A stretch of 64,000 nucleotides of DNA from Guillardia theta CCMP2712 (taxonomy: Eukaryota; Cryptophyceae; Pyrenomonadales; Geminigeraceae), in contig NW_005434562.1 in NCBI RefSeq assembly GCF_000315625.1, positions 54,258 through 118,257 on the forward strand, in the 5' to 3' direction. Positions 12,301-23,510 of the stretch are shown one piece after another. The stretch's first letter is position 1. Each line of letters starts with the position of its first letter. Position numbers and translations under genes: made by a program. Under the pieces are notes generated by a model. It did not search any database. It was given only the letters and a program-made list of their open reading frames with translations, and was not told the origin of the DNA.

Positions 12301-15300
12301 TACGGTGTTAACTGCCACCGGTCGCGACTGATTCAGTGATATCTGGAGAGAGACTTCAAAGTCACCACGGGAGGCCCCGGGCTCGAGGTACTGCAGGGAG
12401 ACTTGCAGGTCAGTCGCCGAGTCCGACGCTCCTGACGTCGGAAAGGATCGCAGGAACTTTGGGGGAGGAGTAGGCTGGACCATGACCTGCACGCTCGCTC
12501 CTCGCTCACACAGAGCTCTGCTCGTGCAGGCCTGCGAGCTCAGCCCGTACCGAGCACACACGTCGTCAGAGACGCGGTAGCATATGGACACTGTCAGCGC
12601 ACCCACTGACCAGCGCGAGGACGGAGCAGGAACTACCAGCAAGACGCGCGTGCTGGTCGAACTGGAGGAGATGATGGAAGTCACAGCGACGTTGTTCAGC
12701 TGGAATGACGTGGAGTTGACGTTGAAGACGATCGCAGAGGAGTTGAACGGAAGCTTCAGCTGGGGAACGTTGCCCAGCTCCAATTGGAGGCTCAAGTCCT
12801 CAGTCCTCAACACCGTTGAGGGGAAGAACGACTGGACCCGCGCGGCTCCGCTGAGCAGACCCAAGTACTGATAACGGAAGGAGGCGGCTCTGACGATCGC
12901 GCCCAAGGTCAAGGTCAGAGTGACAACAGCGACTTGGTCCTCGTTCTTTGGCAACTGCGGCATGTTCATCACCAACGAGCCGCTGGAAGCCAGCAGGGTA
13001 GAGCTCCGTGCCATGGTCAAAGTGTCCGGGGCAAGGAGGAACTGACGGCCTTGGACGTTGACAGCGATCAGCAAGTCGGCAGGCAGAAGTGCTGGGAAGT
13101 TGCTGAACTGAACGAGGACCTTGTTGTTCCCCGTGACCATCCCGACACTCTGATTCACTGAGAGGATGGTAGCCTGCGGCACCAGCGCATCCTGGACGCA
13201 GTATGCAGCGTCGCAGGTCGCAGCAGAGTCTCCCTGCAGGAGCAACACATCGGGAACTGACTGCATGCCGCAAAACGTCTCATAGTTGCAAGGAAGGAAC
13301 GTGCTCAAGGAGAACTGGTACGAGCTCATAGCTGGGCCCTGCGGAAGGAGCAGGAGGAGAGGAAGATCTCCGAGGGACGTCAGGGGAGGAAGCATGACCT
13401 TCACCTGGGTCCGGTTGCAGTAGGGAACCTCAGGTGGGCAAGAAACAAGGTTGTTCACGGAGAGAACTTGTGACAGAAGGCCGCTGACGGTGACGTTGAA
13501 GCCTCCGGAGCCTAGAGTTTGCGGGAAGTTTGCAATCAACAAGGTCACCACTGTCTTGTAGCTGATGGACCTCCCCAGCACAGTGACTGACACGGGAACA
13601 GCTTGGGGGGCCAGGCTCATGATCTTCAGGGCAAACCCATCGAAGAACGTGTAGGAAAAGTTGACGGTCTTGAGAAGACCTCCGGCCGTCACGTTCACCA
13701 GCACCGTCACGTTCTCAACGAGGGGATAGTAAGGCATCTTGACTTTCAGCCTGGTGATTTTGTCGTCAACCCTGACCGGAGCTGAGACGACACTCGCCTT
13801 GAAAGTCTGATTCCCAACAACACCCACGCTCACCGAGGAGAAAGTCTCCCAAGGGAAGTTGACTAGGTAAACATCCTCGAACAAGGTTTCGCTCTTGGCT
13901 GGGCCCTGCCTTGGTAAGGGGTCGACCACCTGGAGCAAACTGGTGTCTTGCTGGAGGAAGTTGAAGCTAACCGTGTCACAATTTGTTCCACAGCCTGTTG
14001 GGCTGACAACCACGACCACCTGACCAGGAACGCTGGCAGGGGTCACGATGCTGAGGACACAGGAGAGAGGCGAGGAGAGGACGGACACGGCGAACGTGCC
14101 GGCAAGCTTGTCGCATGTCGTCGCTACAGGGGCATCGGAGAGCGCAGTTGAACCGAACTGCACAGAAAGACATTGCGAAGGGACATCAATACAGTCTTGA
14201 ATGGCAGACGGATATCGGAAATGTGAGATGTCCACTCGCACTGCCTGGCATCCCGTGCTGGGTCCACTGGTGACTGAGACGGAGCTGAGTTGCTGGGGGT
14301 AAAAGACGTAGGTGTAACTGAAGTTGACAGCCTTGAGTGTGCTTCTAGATATAATCGACGCCACGACTGTCTCCTGCGTGCTTGCACCAAGATTGAACGA
14401 TGGAGGGAACAGTCTGACCTGCGTGACATCAACGACAGACCTCAGCAGCTGCCAGTTGGAGGCAGGAAGATCTTTCCCAGCCAACCGAAGCGTGAGATCG
14501 CTGGACAGGACAACAGGAAAGTTCGCTATCCCGACATCGATTGAGTTGCCTCCTGTGTCAGGCCCCTGAGTGCTCGAAACAAATTGGACATACGGCAGCT
14601 TGTCGTACAAGTCAAACGCGAAACAATTCGTGACAAGGTTCTTGCACACTCTCTGACAAGAACTCTGCTCACAACAAGTCGTCGGGCAGTCTTCCTTTCC
14701 ATACACCAGGATCCCTCCGATCGGTCCAGCAGTCACCCCACCTGACACGTTGGCTGGCACGCTGAACTTGATCACTCCTGACTGTGTCGCGGCATCGACC
14801 GAGACGAGGTACGAGTCGATGCAGTAGGAGTATCCCGAGCAATTGCTACTGTACCGATACCTTCCCACCTTGACAGTGTAGTCAGCACGCGGAACCGATG
14901 GGTCGGCGTTCTGTATGAAGAGAGACACCAAGGTAGCGGCGTCTTGTTTGACTTTCACAGAACTTACACCGGAGTCACCGAACTCGTTGGTAATCATGTA
15001 AATCCTTGCTTTCCTGTCATTGAAGAAGAGGAAGGATTCATACGTTGCCCTAGCATCCGTATCCCTCGCGAGGTCTTCCTTGGAGTAGTACCTCCTGTGG
15101 TAGATCACAACAGTCGCTGGGCCCACGGGGACGCTGTCGCCATTCGGGGAGGAGACATCCACAGTCAAGGGCCCCGCAAGAGAAGTCGCCAGCTGCCTCT
15201 GACATGCTTGGACCTGTCCTTCAAGAGAGGTAACATTGCCGTTCATCGCCCACTCGAACATCACCACAACGTCTCCGCATCCGCCCCCTGATGATTGAGT

Positions 15301-18300
15301 CTCAGGGAAGTTTTGGACGGCAATCTGTATGCGGACAGGGGCTGAGACCCCGCCGGTAGAAGGAAAGATAGAAGAGACTTGAAGGTTGGGAGCAGCGACG
15401 TAACGGTAGACGGGAAGCCTCAGCTGCACGGGGTTGGAGTCCTTAGCAGAGTTGGCAGAGATTAGAGGCTGGAGGGTGGTGCTCGTGCCGATCGGAGGGA
15501 GGAGGAACTGGATGGTAGCCACGTTGGAACAGTATTGCGAAGCTTCGTACGTCACGCTCACAGCTGCTAAAGTCTGGTTCGTTGAGCTCAACAACATCTG
15601 GAAGGCCGTGGTCGGTTGCTCTGCTAACACGTTGGACAAGCGTACAAAGAAGGACGTGTAAGCATAGCGATACCCTGAGCTGGGAAATGAGTCCAGCAGA
15701 TTGAGAGCTGTCTGACTGATCAGTTCGACCAGGAAGGTGACGTTGCGTCCACAAGGATTGAAGTCGCAAAGGGAAACTTGCACGGGTTGAAACCCGACGG
15801 CGGCGAGCGGAGCCTCCACCCGCATGTCTACCGTGATGATCTTCCTGCTCAGATCCAACGATGTGACCAGCACGGACACATTGAGAGTCGCTGAGGCCAC
15901 GGCAGGGACGGGCAGGTCGTCGAGCTGAGGGGATCGGATGACCACTCGTGTCACGAAGCTTCTTCCGCTGCATCCCGAGGCCGGGGTGACGCTGGCGACC
16001 GAAGGAAAATCCCAGCAAGTCCCCCTGCTGCCGTTCCCACACCCAGTCAAGTAAGATCCTGGAGGACAGCGATACTGCGAGCATTCAGCGCAGACGCGAT
16101 CAGAGACCAGCGAGCATGGCGAGAGCTCGTACTGACTGCCTGAGCAGACGCGGCAAGAGGAGCAGCCTGTATCCGCCGTTGTGCTGCAGTTGGCTGTGAG
16201 GTATTCCGAGCTCGAGCAGCTGCTGCATGCCTGACAGGATCCAGCACTGCCGTTGCCGCAACCTTGAACAAACTCCCCGGCATTGCAACGCAAACTGCAG
16301 TCTGAGCAGCTTCGATCTGAATCTTGACTGCATGCCGAGCTCTGGTATTCGTTAGACCCGCAGGTCCTGCACTGACTACACTCGCCAGTGGAGCCGTTGC
16401 CGCATCCCCATCGGAAGGACTCGTCAGGGCACTGCAACGAGGAGCAGTTGAGACAGAGTCTGTCGACAGAGGTTGAGCATGCGGAAGCCTCGTACTGCCC
16501 TGCACCGCAGGTGGAGCACGAGGAACAGCTCCCAGCACTTCCGCTTCCACATTGATCGAGGAATTCTTCATCGCCACAACGACGTGAGCTGCAGTTTTGG
16601 CAGATCGTATCAGAGGTCTCGTTGCAAGGAACCGAGATGTACTCGGCTGTCCCGCATGTTTTACACTGTTTGCATGTTCCTGCGAGCATCAACAAGTCAG
16701 TCAACATGTTTGTGAGAGAACGATTGAGAGAACGTCAAACAACAGCAGATTTGACTGAAGAGAATATGAAACACAACCAAGGAAAACAGTTTAAGGAACA
16801 ATATACAATGAAACTCACCATTAAAGCCCCCACCGCAACCGTCAAGATATTCGCCGGGCGAACAAGAGTCGCATTGCACACAATGACCTGAAGAACTTCC
16901 GGAACAACCAGAAAGAAATGATCCAGAAGGACATAAGCTGAAATCACACTCGACACAAATAAACATATCAAGAACAGACGAATATTGCACAAATTGACCA
17001 TGACTACAATCTGGAACATCCCGCATCGAACAATTGGCTCCCGTGTACCCCTCGTAGCACACGCATGCTCCCGTCTGCCCTCCGCACCGCCCGTTCCCGT
17101 TGCAGTCCCTCTCCATGTCGCAGACCGCCGTGCATCCCTCCCCGTACACGTCCGCCCCGCAGATCTCCTCCCCTCCTGCTTCCTCCGAGCAGTTGGCTCC
17201 CGTGTACCCCTCGTAGCACACGCATGCTCCCGTCTGCCCTCCGCACCGCCCGTTCCCGTTGCAGTCCCTCTCCATGTCGCAGACCGCCGTGCATCCCTCC
17301 CCGTACACGTCCGCCCCGCAGATCTCCTCCCCTCCTGCTCCCTCCGAGCAGTTGGCTCCCGTGTACCCCTCGTAGCACACGCATGCTCCCGTCTGCCCTC
17401 CGCACCGCCCGTTCCCGTTGCAGTCCCTCTCCATGTCGCAGACCGCCGTGCATCCCTCCCCGTACACGTCCGCCCCGCAGATCTCCTCCCCTCCTGCTGC
17501 CTTCGAGCAGTTGGCTCCCGTGTACCCCTCGTAGCACACGCATGCTCCCGTCTGCCCTCCGCACCGCCCGTTCCCGTTGCAGTCCCTCTCCATGTCGCAG
17601 ACCGCCGTGCATCCCTCCCCGTACACGTCCGCCCCGCAGATCTCCTCCCCTCCTGCTCCCTCCGAGCAGTTGGCTCCCGTGTACCCCTCGTAGCACACGC
17701 ATGCTCCCGTCTGCCCTCCGCACCGCCCGTTCCCGTTGCAGTCCCTCTCCATGTCGCAGACCGCCGTGCATCCCTCCCCGTACACGTCCGCCCCGCAGAT
17801 CTCCTCCCCTCCTGCTTCCTCCGAGCAGTTGGCTCCCGTGTACCCCTCGTAGCACACGCATGCTCCCGTCTGCCCTCCGCACCGCCCGTTCCCGTTGCAG
17901 TCCCTCTCCATGTCGCAGACCGCCGTGCATCCCTCCCCGTACAACGTCCGCCCCGCAGATCTCCTCCCCTCCTGCTTCCTCCGAGCAGTTGGCTCCCGTG
18001 TACCCCTCGTAGCACACGCATGCTCCCGTCTGCCCTCCGCACCGCCCGTTCCCGTTGCAGTCCCTCTCCATGTCGCAGACCGCCGTGCATCCCTCCCCGT
18101 ACACGTCCGCCCCGCAGATCTCCTCCCCTCCTGCTGCCTTCGAGCAGTTGGCTCCCGTGTACCCCTCGTAGCACACGCATGCTCCCGTCTGCCCTCCGCA
18201 CCGCCCGTTCCCGTTGCAGTCCCTCTCCATGTCGCAGACCGCCGTGCATCCCTCCCCGTACACGTCCGCCCCGCAGATCTCCTCCCCTCCTGCTTCCTTC

Positions 18301-18836
18301 GAGCAGTTGGCTCCCGTGTACCCCTCGTAGCACACGCATGCTCCCGTCTGCCCTCCGCACCGCCCGTTCCCGTTGCAGTCCCTCTCCATGTCGCAGACCG
18401 CCGTGCATCCCTCCCCGTACACGTCCGCCCCGCAGATCTCCTCCCCTCCTGCTGCCTTCGAGCAGTTGGCTCCCGTGTACCCCTCGTAGCACACGCATGC
18501 TCCCGTCTGCCCTCCGCACCGCCCGTTCCCGTTGCAGTCCCTCTCCATGTCGCAGACCGCCGTGCATTCCTCCCCGTACATGTTGTTATTGCATATTTTG
18601 ATTTCGCTGGTAATACTGGGATCGCTTTGACTTCCATTGTTTGATCGGATCGCTATCAATTTAGGATTGAATGGTGCGTTCAATCTCTGCATTGACACTG
18701 ATCTTGCTTTTATTTCGAAGGAGTTTAATCCAACAGCCCAGCATAGTAAGACGATTGGGATGAAGTTTCTGGCTTGCTGATTCCGATGCCACATGTTTTT
18801 TGTTATTGTAAGCGCGATCACCATTTTCAGCGACAC
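6343..18836 (-). CDS. Giant type I surface receptor-like protein: EGF repeats, Cys-rich, IPT-like, REJ/PKD, GPS, TM
   Basis: The N-terminus carries a signal-like stretch (NFIPIVLLCWAVGLNS). Ten 53-residue EGF-type repeats with eight Cys follow, then a 139-nt intron (16680-16818), then a 3,450-codon exon. That exon holds TNFR-like Cys-rich repeats of the GCGNGS-GxC type, and a long series of beta-sandwich, IPT/TIG-like segments to about residue 2200 of the exon. REJ/PKD-like sequence covers about 2220-2620. A GPS-like Cys/Trp motif (ARCLRWSNNSF...TCKCSL) sits near 3050, more Cys-rich modules follow, a helix (LIVLLSVLIPVFVFGIGLLIY) near 3375, and a tail of about 60 residues ends the protein. 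Removing the intron and one extra base near 17943 gives a length divisible by three, about 4,117 residues. That base shifts the frame after the fourth EGF repeat: either a consensus error in the repeat array or a real break. The likely role is adhesion or sensing at the cell surface. The ligand is unknown. Confidence 0.82.
17034..18575 (-). repeat. Ten tandem 159-nt EGF-encoding repeats
   Basis: The landmark CCGTGTACCC recurs at 17041, 17200, 17359, 17518, 17677, 17836, 17996, 18155, 18314 and 18473. Spacing is 159 nt, except once 160. Copies differ almost only at one short hypervariable site, encoding S-[KE]-[AEG]-AGGEE, which implies recent expansion or homogenisation. Because 159 is 3 x 53, open frames appear on both strands here; those are artefacts of the repeat. 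Confidence 0.95.
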
Positions 18837-19064
18837 CAGAATATCAAGAAGTCAAACAACACAAGCAGCATCAACAAGATTCAAGACATCTGTCAACCAT
18901 CCTCTGCTCTCACTCGTGACCCTGACTTCCTGGCATGGCCCCGTACGCCGAGCGCTGCTGCCAGCTGCCATACCTCTACAATATATTTACAATAAATATG
19001 TTTTATGTAGTACCGCGATTCAATTTAAAAACTGTTATTCATGTTGAAGTTGACAAATGGGGAG

Positions 19065-19195
19065 GAGGATAGGGTTCACGTCAGCCATTCATAAGTTTCT
19101 CTTTTTACACCCCTCCGATTCACCAAATATTGTTGGTCATTTCCCATAGGGGTAGGGTGGTACAAATCAACATGAGGAGTGGCAGGGTAGGGTGA
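19065..19195. repeat. GGGGTA-rich degenerate repeat island
   Basis: This tract contains GGGGAGGAGGATAGGG, GGGGTAGGGTGGTAC and GGCAGGGTAGGG words and matches the composition of the 4530-4960 island. The surrounding 18837-19290 stretch holds no recognisable gene. Confidence 0.5.
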
Positions 19196-19289
19196 GGTAT
19201 TTCTGGCAGCCGTAATAAAAACGACTTGTATGATCAAGAATGATTATTTACCCGAGCAAAATAGATTAACTACCCGAGGGAGTGACCGA

Positions 19290-19435
19290 ACTACATGAAA
19301 GAGGAGAAAGGAAAGACGAGCGAGGAGAGTGGAGAGGAGAGAGGAGAGAGGGGAGAGGGGAGAGGAGAGGAGAGGAGAGCAGGAGGATCAAAAAGGAGGA
19401 GAGGGAGGGAGGAAGGGAGAGGTGGAGATAAGAAT
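19290..19435. repeat. Purine-rich GAGGA/GAGAG low-complexity tract
   Basis: Nearly pure A/G sequence. No gene was recognised between here and 19904. Confidence 0.75.
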
Positions 19436-19904
19436 GTAACAAGGAGAGATGACCAAAGTGAATTGAGGCTTAACTTTGAATTGAGGGCATATCAGGTGGA
19501 ATTTAGGCAGGGGAGAGGCATGTGAAAACGAGGTGGAAGAGCTTTTTAGATATGATAGTATGCAATAATCAAGGAGATGCATAGATTACTTGAAGACGTT
19601 TAGACAAAAGTTGCTATGATCCGAAGCAAAACGGAAAACAGGCCCAGAAGGCGCAAACTAGTGAAAGCAAGGAGGATTCGGAAACGACTTGTCAAGGAAA
19701 ATGTTTGATGTGATGAGAGCATGGTGGTGCTAGAAAGCTGTTATCAGTAACCGTGTCTGAGTTGCTCTCTGATCATGTCCAGGTGCTCTGAGTGAAAATT
19801 TTCTCTCCTGTCGGATGTTCATTAAGAACATTCGACTTCTTCTGCGGAGCAGTGTGAAATACCCCCAGCACATATACCAATCTGCGGCATTAGCGAAGAG
19901 GAGC

Positions 19905-20269
19905 ATGTCTACAGAAGGAAAGGGTGAGAAGTTATGAGGAGCTGTTCACAATGAAGTCCTTTGTGATCCTTGATGATGGTGACAGGCCCAATCTACAGCA
20001 GCATCTGGAATGTCATCGACAAGCAACTGCAACCAACTCACATCGAACTCGTTGACGATTCCGCAAAGCATGCTGGACACGAAGCAATGAAAGGCTCCAC
20101 TGCCAAGGAGACACACTTCCGATTGAAGGTGGTATCTTCCAAGTTTGAGGGGCTGTCGCTGGTCAAGAGGCACCAAATGGTCTATGCGTTGTTGAACGAG
20201 CAGTTTCAGCAAGGGTTGCATGCTCTAAACATTGTTGCGAAGACTCCACAGGAAGTAGAGAAGCGGTGA
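19905..20269 (+). CDS. BolA family protein
   Basis: The gene has two exons: 19905-19923 (MSTEGK plus one base) and 19986-20269, joined across a 62-nt intron, giving 100 residues. Exon 2 carries the whole BolA fold: GPIYSSIWNVIDKQL, then the variable loop ELVDDSAKHAGHE, then ETHFRLKVVSSKFEGLSLVKRH, and the ending NEQFQQGLHALNIVAKTPQE. BolA proteins pair with monothiol glutaredoxins in iron-sulfur cluster handling and iron signalling. The short N-terminus without an obvious leader suggests a cytosolic or nuclear form. The gene ends only 16 nt from the end of the convergent EF-hand gene. ATG 19905 was chosen because it gives a clean GT-AG intron in the correct phase. Confidence 0.93.
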
Positions 20270-20285
20270 TGTCGAGATTGTACTC

Positions 20286-21552
20286 TCAAAAAAAATAGAT
20301 CAAGATTGCTTCACAAGAGTTGACCACGTGTGAGTTGTTCACAAACCTTTTCAACCTGTCACTCGTTGTCATCATGCTGGACAATCTGTGCGTTGTGTCA
20401 GGTTGAGATGAACTCACAAGAAGCAAGCGACCTGCTCATGAGACTCAAGGAAAAGGTTGATAAACTCAAAGTACTCCAACTGTCCGTTGAGTTCAGACGA
20501 TGCGACATCGTACCGTCCAAAGAGTGCGAGAGCCTCTCGGAACGTTATGTAGATCCCCAATGTCTGCACAATGTGCAGAAACTCCATGTGGCCAATGATC
20601 GGATGCCCCAGGTCGGCACCTGCTCAGACCTTAGCACGTCAACTCTCTCACGCTGCTGGGAAGACCTGTCCTGGCATAGAAATTGAAAAGTTTCATCATG
20701 TCTTTGGGGGCACTCGTGACCTTTGCGGTCACTCTCTCGGCCAGCTGGGAGGTCACAGTCAAAGAGCCAGTCAACAACGGCATCGTTCCATACTTGTCGA
20801 TTGAGGTCGTCCACCCTGCTCTTCCCCACTATCGCCTGCGCAACACTGTACCTGCCAAGATCGTGTGAGACGACTCCGTGGCAGGTAAGGAAGCGACGTC
20901 ACCTGTAGATCAAGGGATCATCGGACGTGGGATCCAGGATCCTGTTCGCCGCCACTGAAGTCTTGGAGGAAGGAGCCCTTCTTGACCCTGTGCTTGCCGA
21001 CCGCTGCAGGATGCTGCTAGCGGTGGTCAGCTGATGAGAGCCAGTACTTGGTAGCCGGGCGAAGGAGGCATTGGCACCAGAATTGGGAGTCTGAAGCCTT
21101 TTGGGGCTGCTGAGGTTGGACTGCCTGAGGTCTGAGAACGAGCGTGTCAGATTGGGACTCTCGTCCTCGCTCTCCGGTTGGATCTTCTCATCGTACGACT
21201 CTTTGAAGGTGGTAGTGAACATGTGCTTCCCCGTGTAGTAGTACCCGTCTCCAACAGTGACCTGCGACCGGTTCCTCAGAGGATTCTTCCGCTGCGTGAT
21301 GGACTTGGGGTTCTCCTTCCTCATCCGGTCCACCTTCCTCTGCAAGTCCTCGTAGTAGCTGGCGAGGTTGACCGGTCCTCCCTGCAGGAAGGTTCTTGGC
21401 CCCACGTTGTCATCCTCATCTGAAGGATCCAGGCCCCGGAGGCTGCTGAACCCTGTCCCGAGGATGGGGCTCGATGTCATGACTCTGCGCCGGCCGACCC
21501 TGTAGTCCATGGTGACGGTAGTATCGAAGTCTGGAGTTGGCGGGCATGCCAT
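20286..21552 (-). CDS. Hypothetical protein with C-terminal EF-hand-like region
   Basis: Exon 1 (from ATG 21552) encodes a 218-residue Ser-rich, charged region that I do not recognise; it includes YYYTGKHMFTTTFKESYDEK. It splices at AG|GTGACG (about 20908) into further short exons. These read LAERVTAKVTSAPKDMMKLF, then HPIIGHMEFLHIVQTLGIYI and FREALALFGRYDV, then GQLEYFEFINLF, a helix-loop-helix pattern typical of EF-hands. A strong donor (TT|GTGAGT) near the end allows a 32-nt intron and a tail ending at 20286. Without it the stop is at 20414. The canonical calcium-loop Asp/Glu pattern is incomplete, so calcium binding is uncertain. Confidence 0.68.
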
Positions 21553-22494
21553 CACCGCACCTAGTTCACGTTCTCGTCATGTTCACAGCATCCGTTCTAC
21601 CTTGCACTCACGTGTAGCAGAAGCAAATGTCAACCCATGGTGAAACTGAAATTTTGGTATGAAGCCTGAATACCCAGGTATCTGTGCAAAATACAGCATT
21701 CAGTACGTCGACAGGCGGCATGGCTGCCTCTCACATGGTTCTCGAATCTATAGTTGACTCCGAAGGGTTCCAAGTCTTTGGACTCTGACGACAGAGACAT
21801 CGAGGTAGGATACAGTAGCTTCAAGGCAACATGCTGCGGGGATGGTTGAAACCCTGCTGAAAAGTCTTGATCAAGGCGTGTGAGGGCGTTCAGTGTTAAG
21901 AGCAAGAAAAATACTGATCAATGCATCTACAGGAAGGCATACACTTCCGGTGATGATGGCTACGAGATCAAATTGTCTTAGTGTCCCCCTCTATGACTCT
22001 CGCGCACGTGAAAAATTGACCACCCTGTTGTGGCATCTACACCTCCAACTCAGCTCTCTTCCTGGCCGCCATCCCAGCCTCCCTGTCTCCTCTCCTCGTT
22101 GGAGCTGGCAACGCTCCTCATCGCTTCTCCCTTCTTGCCGTGAGTGCGGCAGTCAAGGATGGATTGTGCATTGGCGGTATTATCCGTTAATCGCATCGGG
22201 GTAGGGCCTGTGAGACTTAACCGACTCGGAACCTCCGAGGCTGTCGACCAACTGCAGTACTCGTACAATCACCTTGTACCAGTCTTAGTAATTGTATAGT
22301 ACCAATACCACATGCGTAGGTTGCTTTCAGTACTGAATTTAATTAATTATTAGCTCAAAAATTATATATATATTTATTAAAAGCCGGTGTATTGTAAAAC
22401 GAATATGTATCCAGCTGTTTTAAATTTGTATCAACTTTGAACAAAAAAAACTTGCCTACGTTTTACACGAAAAAACAAAACACAAGGGACCGTG
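21553..22494. other. Intergenic; AT-rich promoter-like stretch near the right end
   Basis: Positions 22330-22440 are strongly AT-rich (runs such as TTATATATATATTTATTAAA) and lie just upstream of the start at 22495, so they may be its core promoter. No gene was recognised in the remainder. Confidence 0.5.
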
Positions 22495-23342
22495 ATGCCG
22501 ACGATGCTGCGAGCGTTCGTGGTGGCTCTGAGCGTGACAACGATCAGCTATACACCTGCACGTGCTGACGAAGTGTCGGTAAGATCTGAAATCATGTTCT
22601 CGCTGTAACTCCGTCATGTCTTCCTCTGCTAACATGCTTCTTGTCCACACTTTTTCCCTTGTTGCAGTTCGTAGGATTGTGCACTCCAAGCCTCCCTGCC
22701 GCCCGTATTTTAAGAAAGCCATTCGTGACACCAACCATGACATCGGATTCGAAGCAATATAGCAAGTACCAGCCCATGAACATGCTTGACAGGAGGTCGT
22801 TCTTGTCGAAAACTCTTCTAGTTGCTCCTGCACTGTCCTTCGGTTTTCAGGCTACTGAGTTCGCTGCGGCGGAATACGACACGAAAAATCTTCCTGTATC
22901 CTTGCAGAAGTTGATGGGCGACTTTCCACTCGAAGATGCCACCATTGCAATCTTTGACGACAACTCCAAATTGCCTCAGAAAATGTTGAAGGAGCTTCAA
23001 AACAAGGGCATCAAGGCTATTGGGATCGGAGCGGGCGGCGACCTCGCCAGCATGAGAGATAAGTACAGAGAGAATGAGTGCTATGCGGCCATTGTCCCAG
23101 ACGGCAAGTTTGTCAAGAATATCATGAGCGGCCGCGGTCTAGAATGTGATCACTGCAGCTTCTACGGCGACACATCCCCACCAAAGTGGATCGTTGTGCT
23201 GCAGGCCAACGGCAAGGATGGGAAGACCATCCAGTCGGAGTCGGCACTGCTCGGCAGGGAATGTGATCCGAACGGAATTTGCTATCAGAGCGGGACTCCG
23301 ATCCCGATCTTCACGCTCGAGGAGCTCCAGGCACTGAAGTGA
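22495..23342 (+). CDS. Predicted thylakoid-lumen protein of unknown function (tripartite leader, Tat signal)
   Basis: Exon 1 is 22495-22578, the intron 22579-22667 (89 nt) and exon 2 22668-23342, giving 252 residues. The N-terminus is a signal peptide (AFVVALSVTTISYTPARA). A short basic, Ser/Pro-containing transit-like stretch opening with Phe (FVGLCTPSLPAARILRKPF) follows. Then comes a twin-arginine signal (DRRSFLSKTLLVAPALSF) ending AAA-E. That order implies ER, then plastid, then thylakoid lumen, as expected in algae with complex plastids. The mature part (about 170 residues) begins YDTKNLPVSLQKL and includes ATIAIFDD, IKAIGIGAGGD, a CDHC pair and the ending FTLEELQAL. I do not recognise the family. 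A Tat route suggests that it folds, perhaps with a cofactor, before export. Confidence 0.85.
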
Positions 23343-23510
23343 TTCGTGTTTCGGGTGGTCCACAGGAGAACCTATCAGGGGTATTTGTATCTTAGGAAGA
23401 GCTCATAGCTCTAGATACAAAGCCTTGAGGTAGACAAGACATTGAAAGTAACGCAATGAACACTTGCCACATACGACGTTGCCTACATCACCCTGTGGAT
23501 GTTCAGATAC

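Noticed and set aside
17034-18575. CRISPR-like direct repeats
   Set aside because: Units are contiguous coding repeats with no unique spacers, in a eukaryotic gene.
16985-18601. Open frames of 315-610 codons on both strands over the EGF repeat array
   Set aside because: A stop-free 159-nt (3 x 53) unit keeps several frames open at once. Only the minus frame encoding Cys-spaced EGF repeats continues into a signal peptide and the downstream exon.
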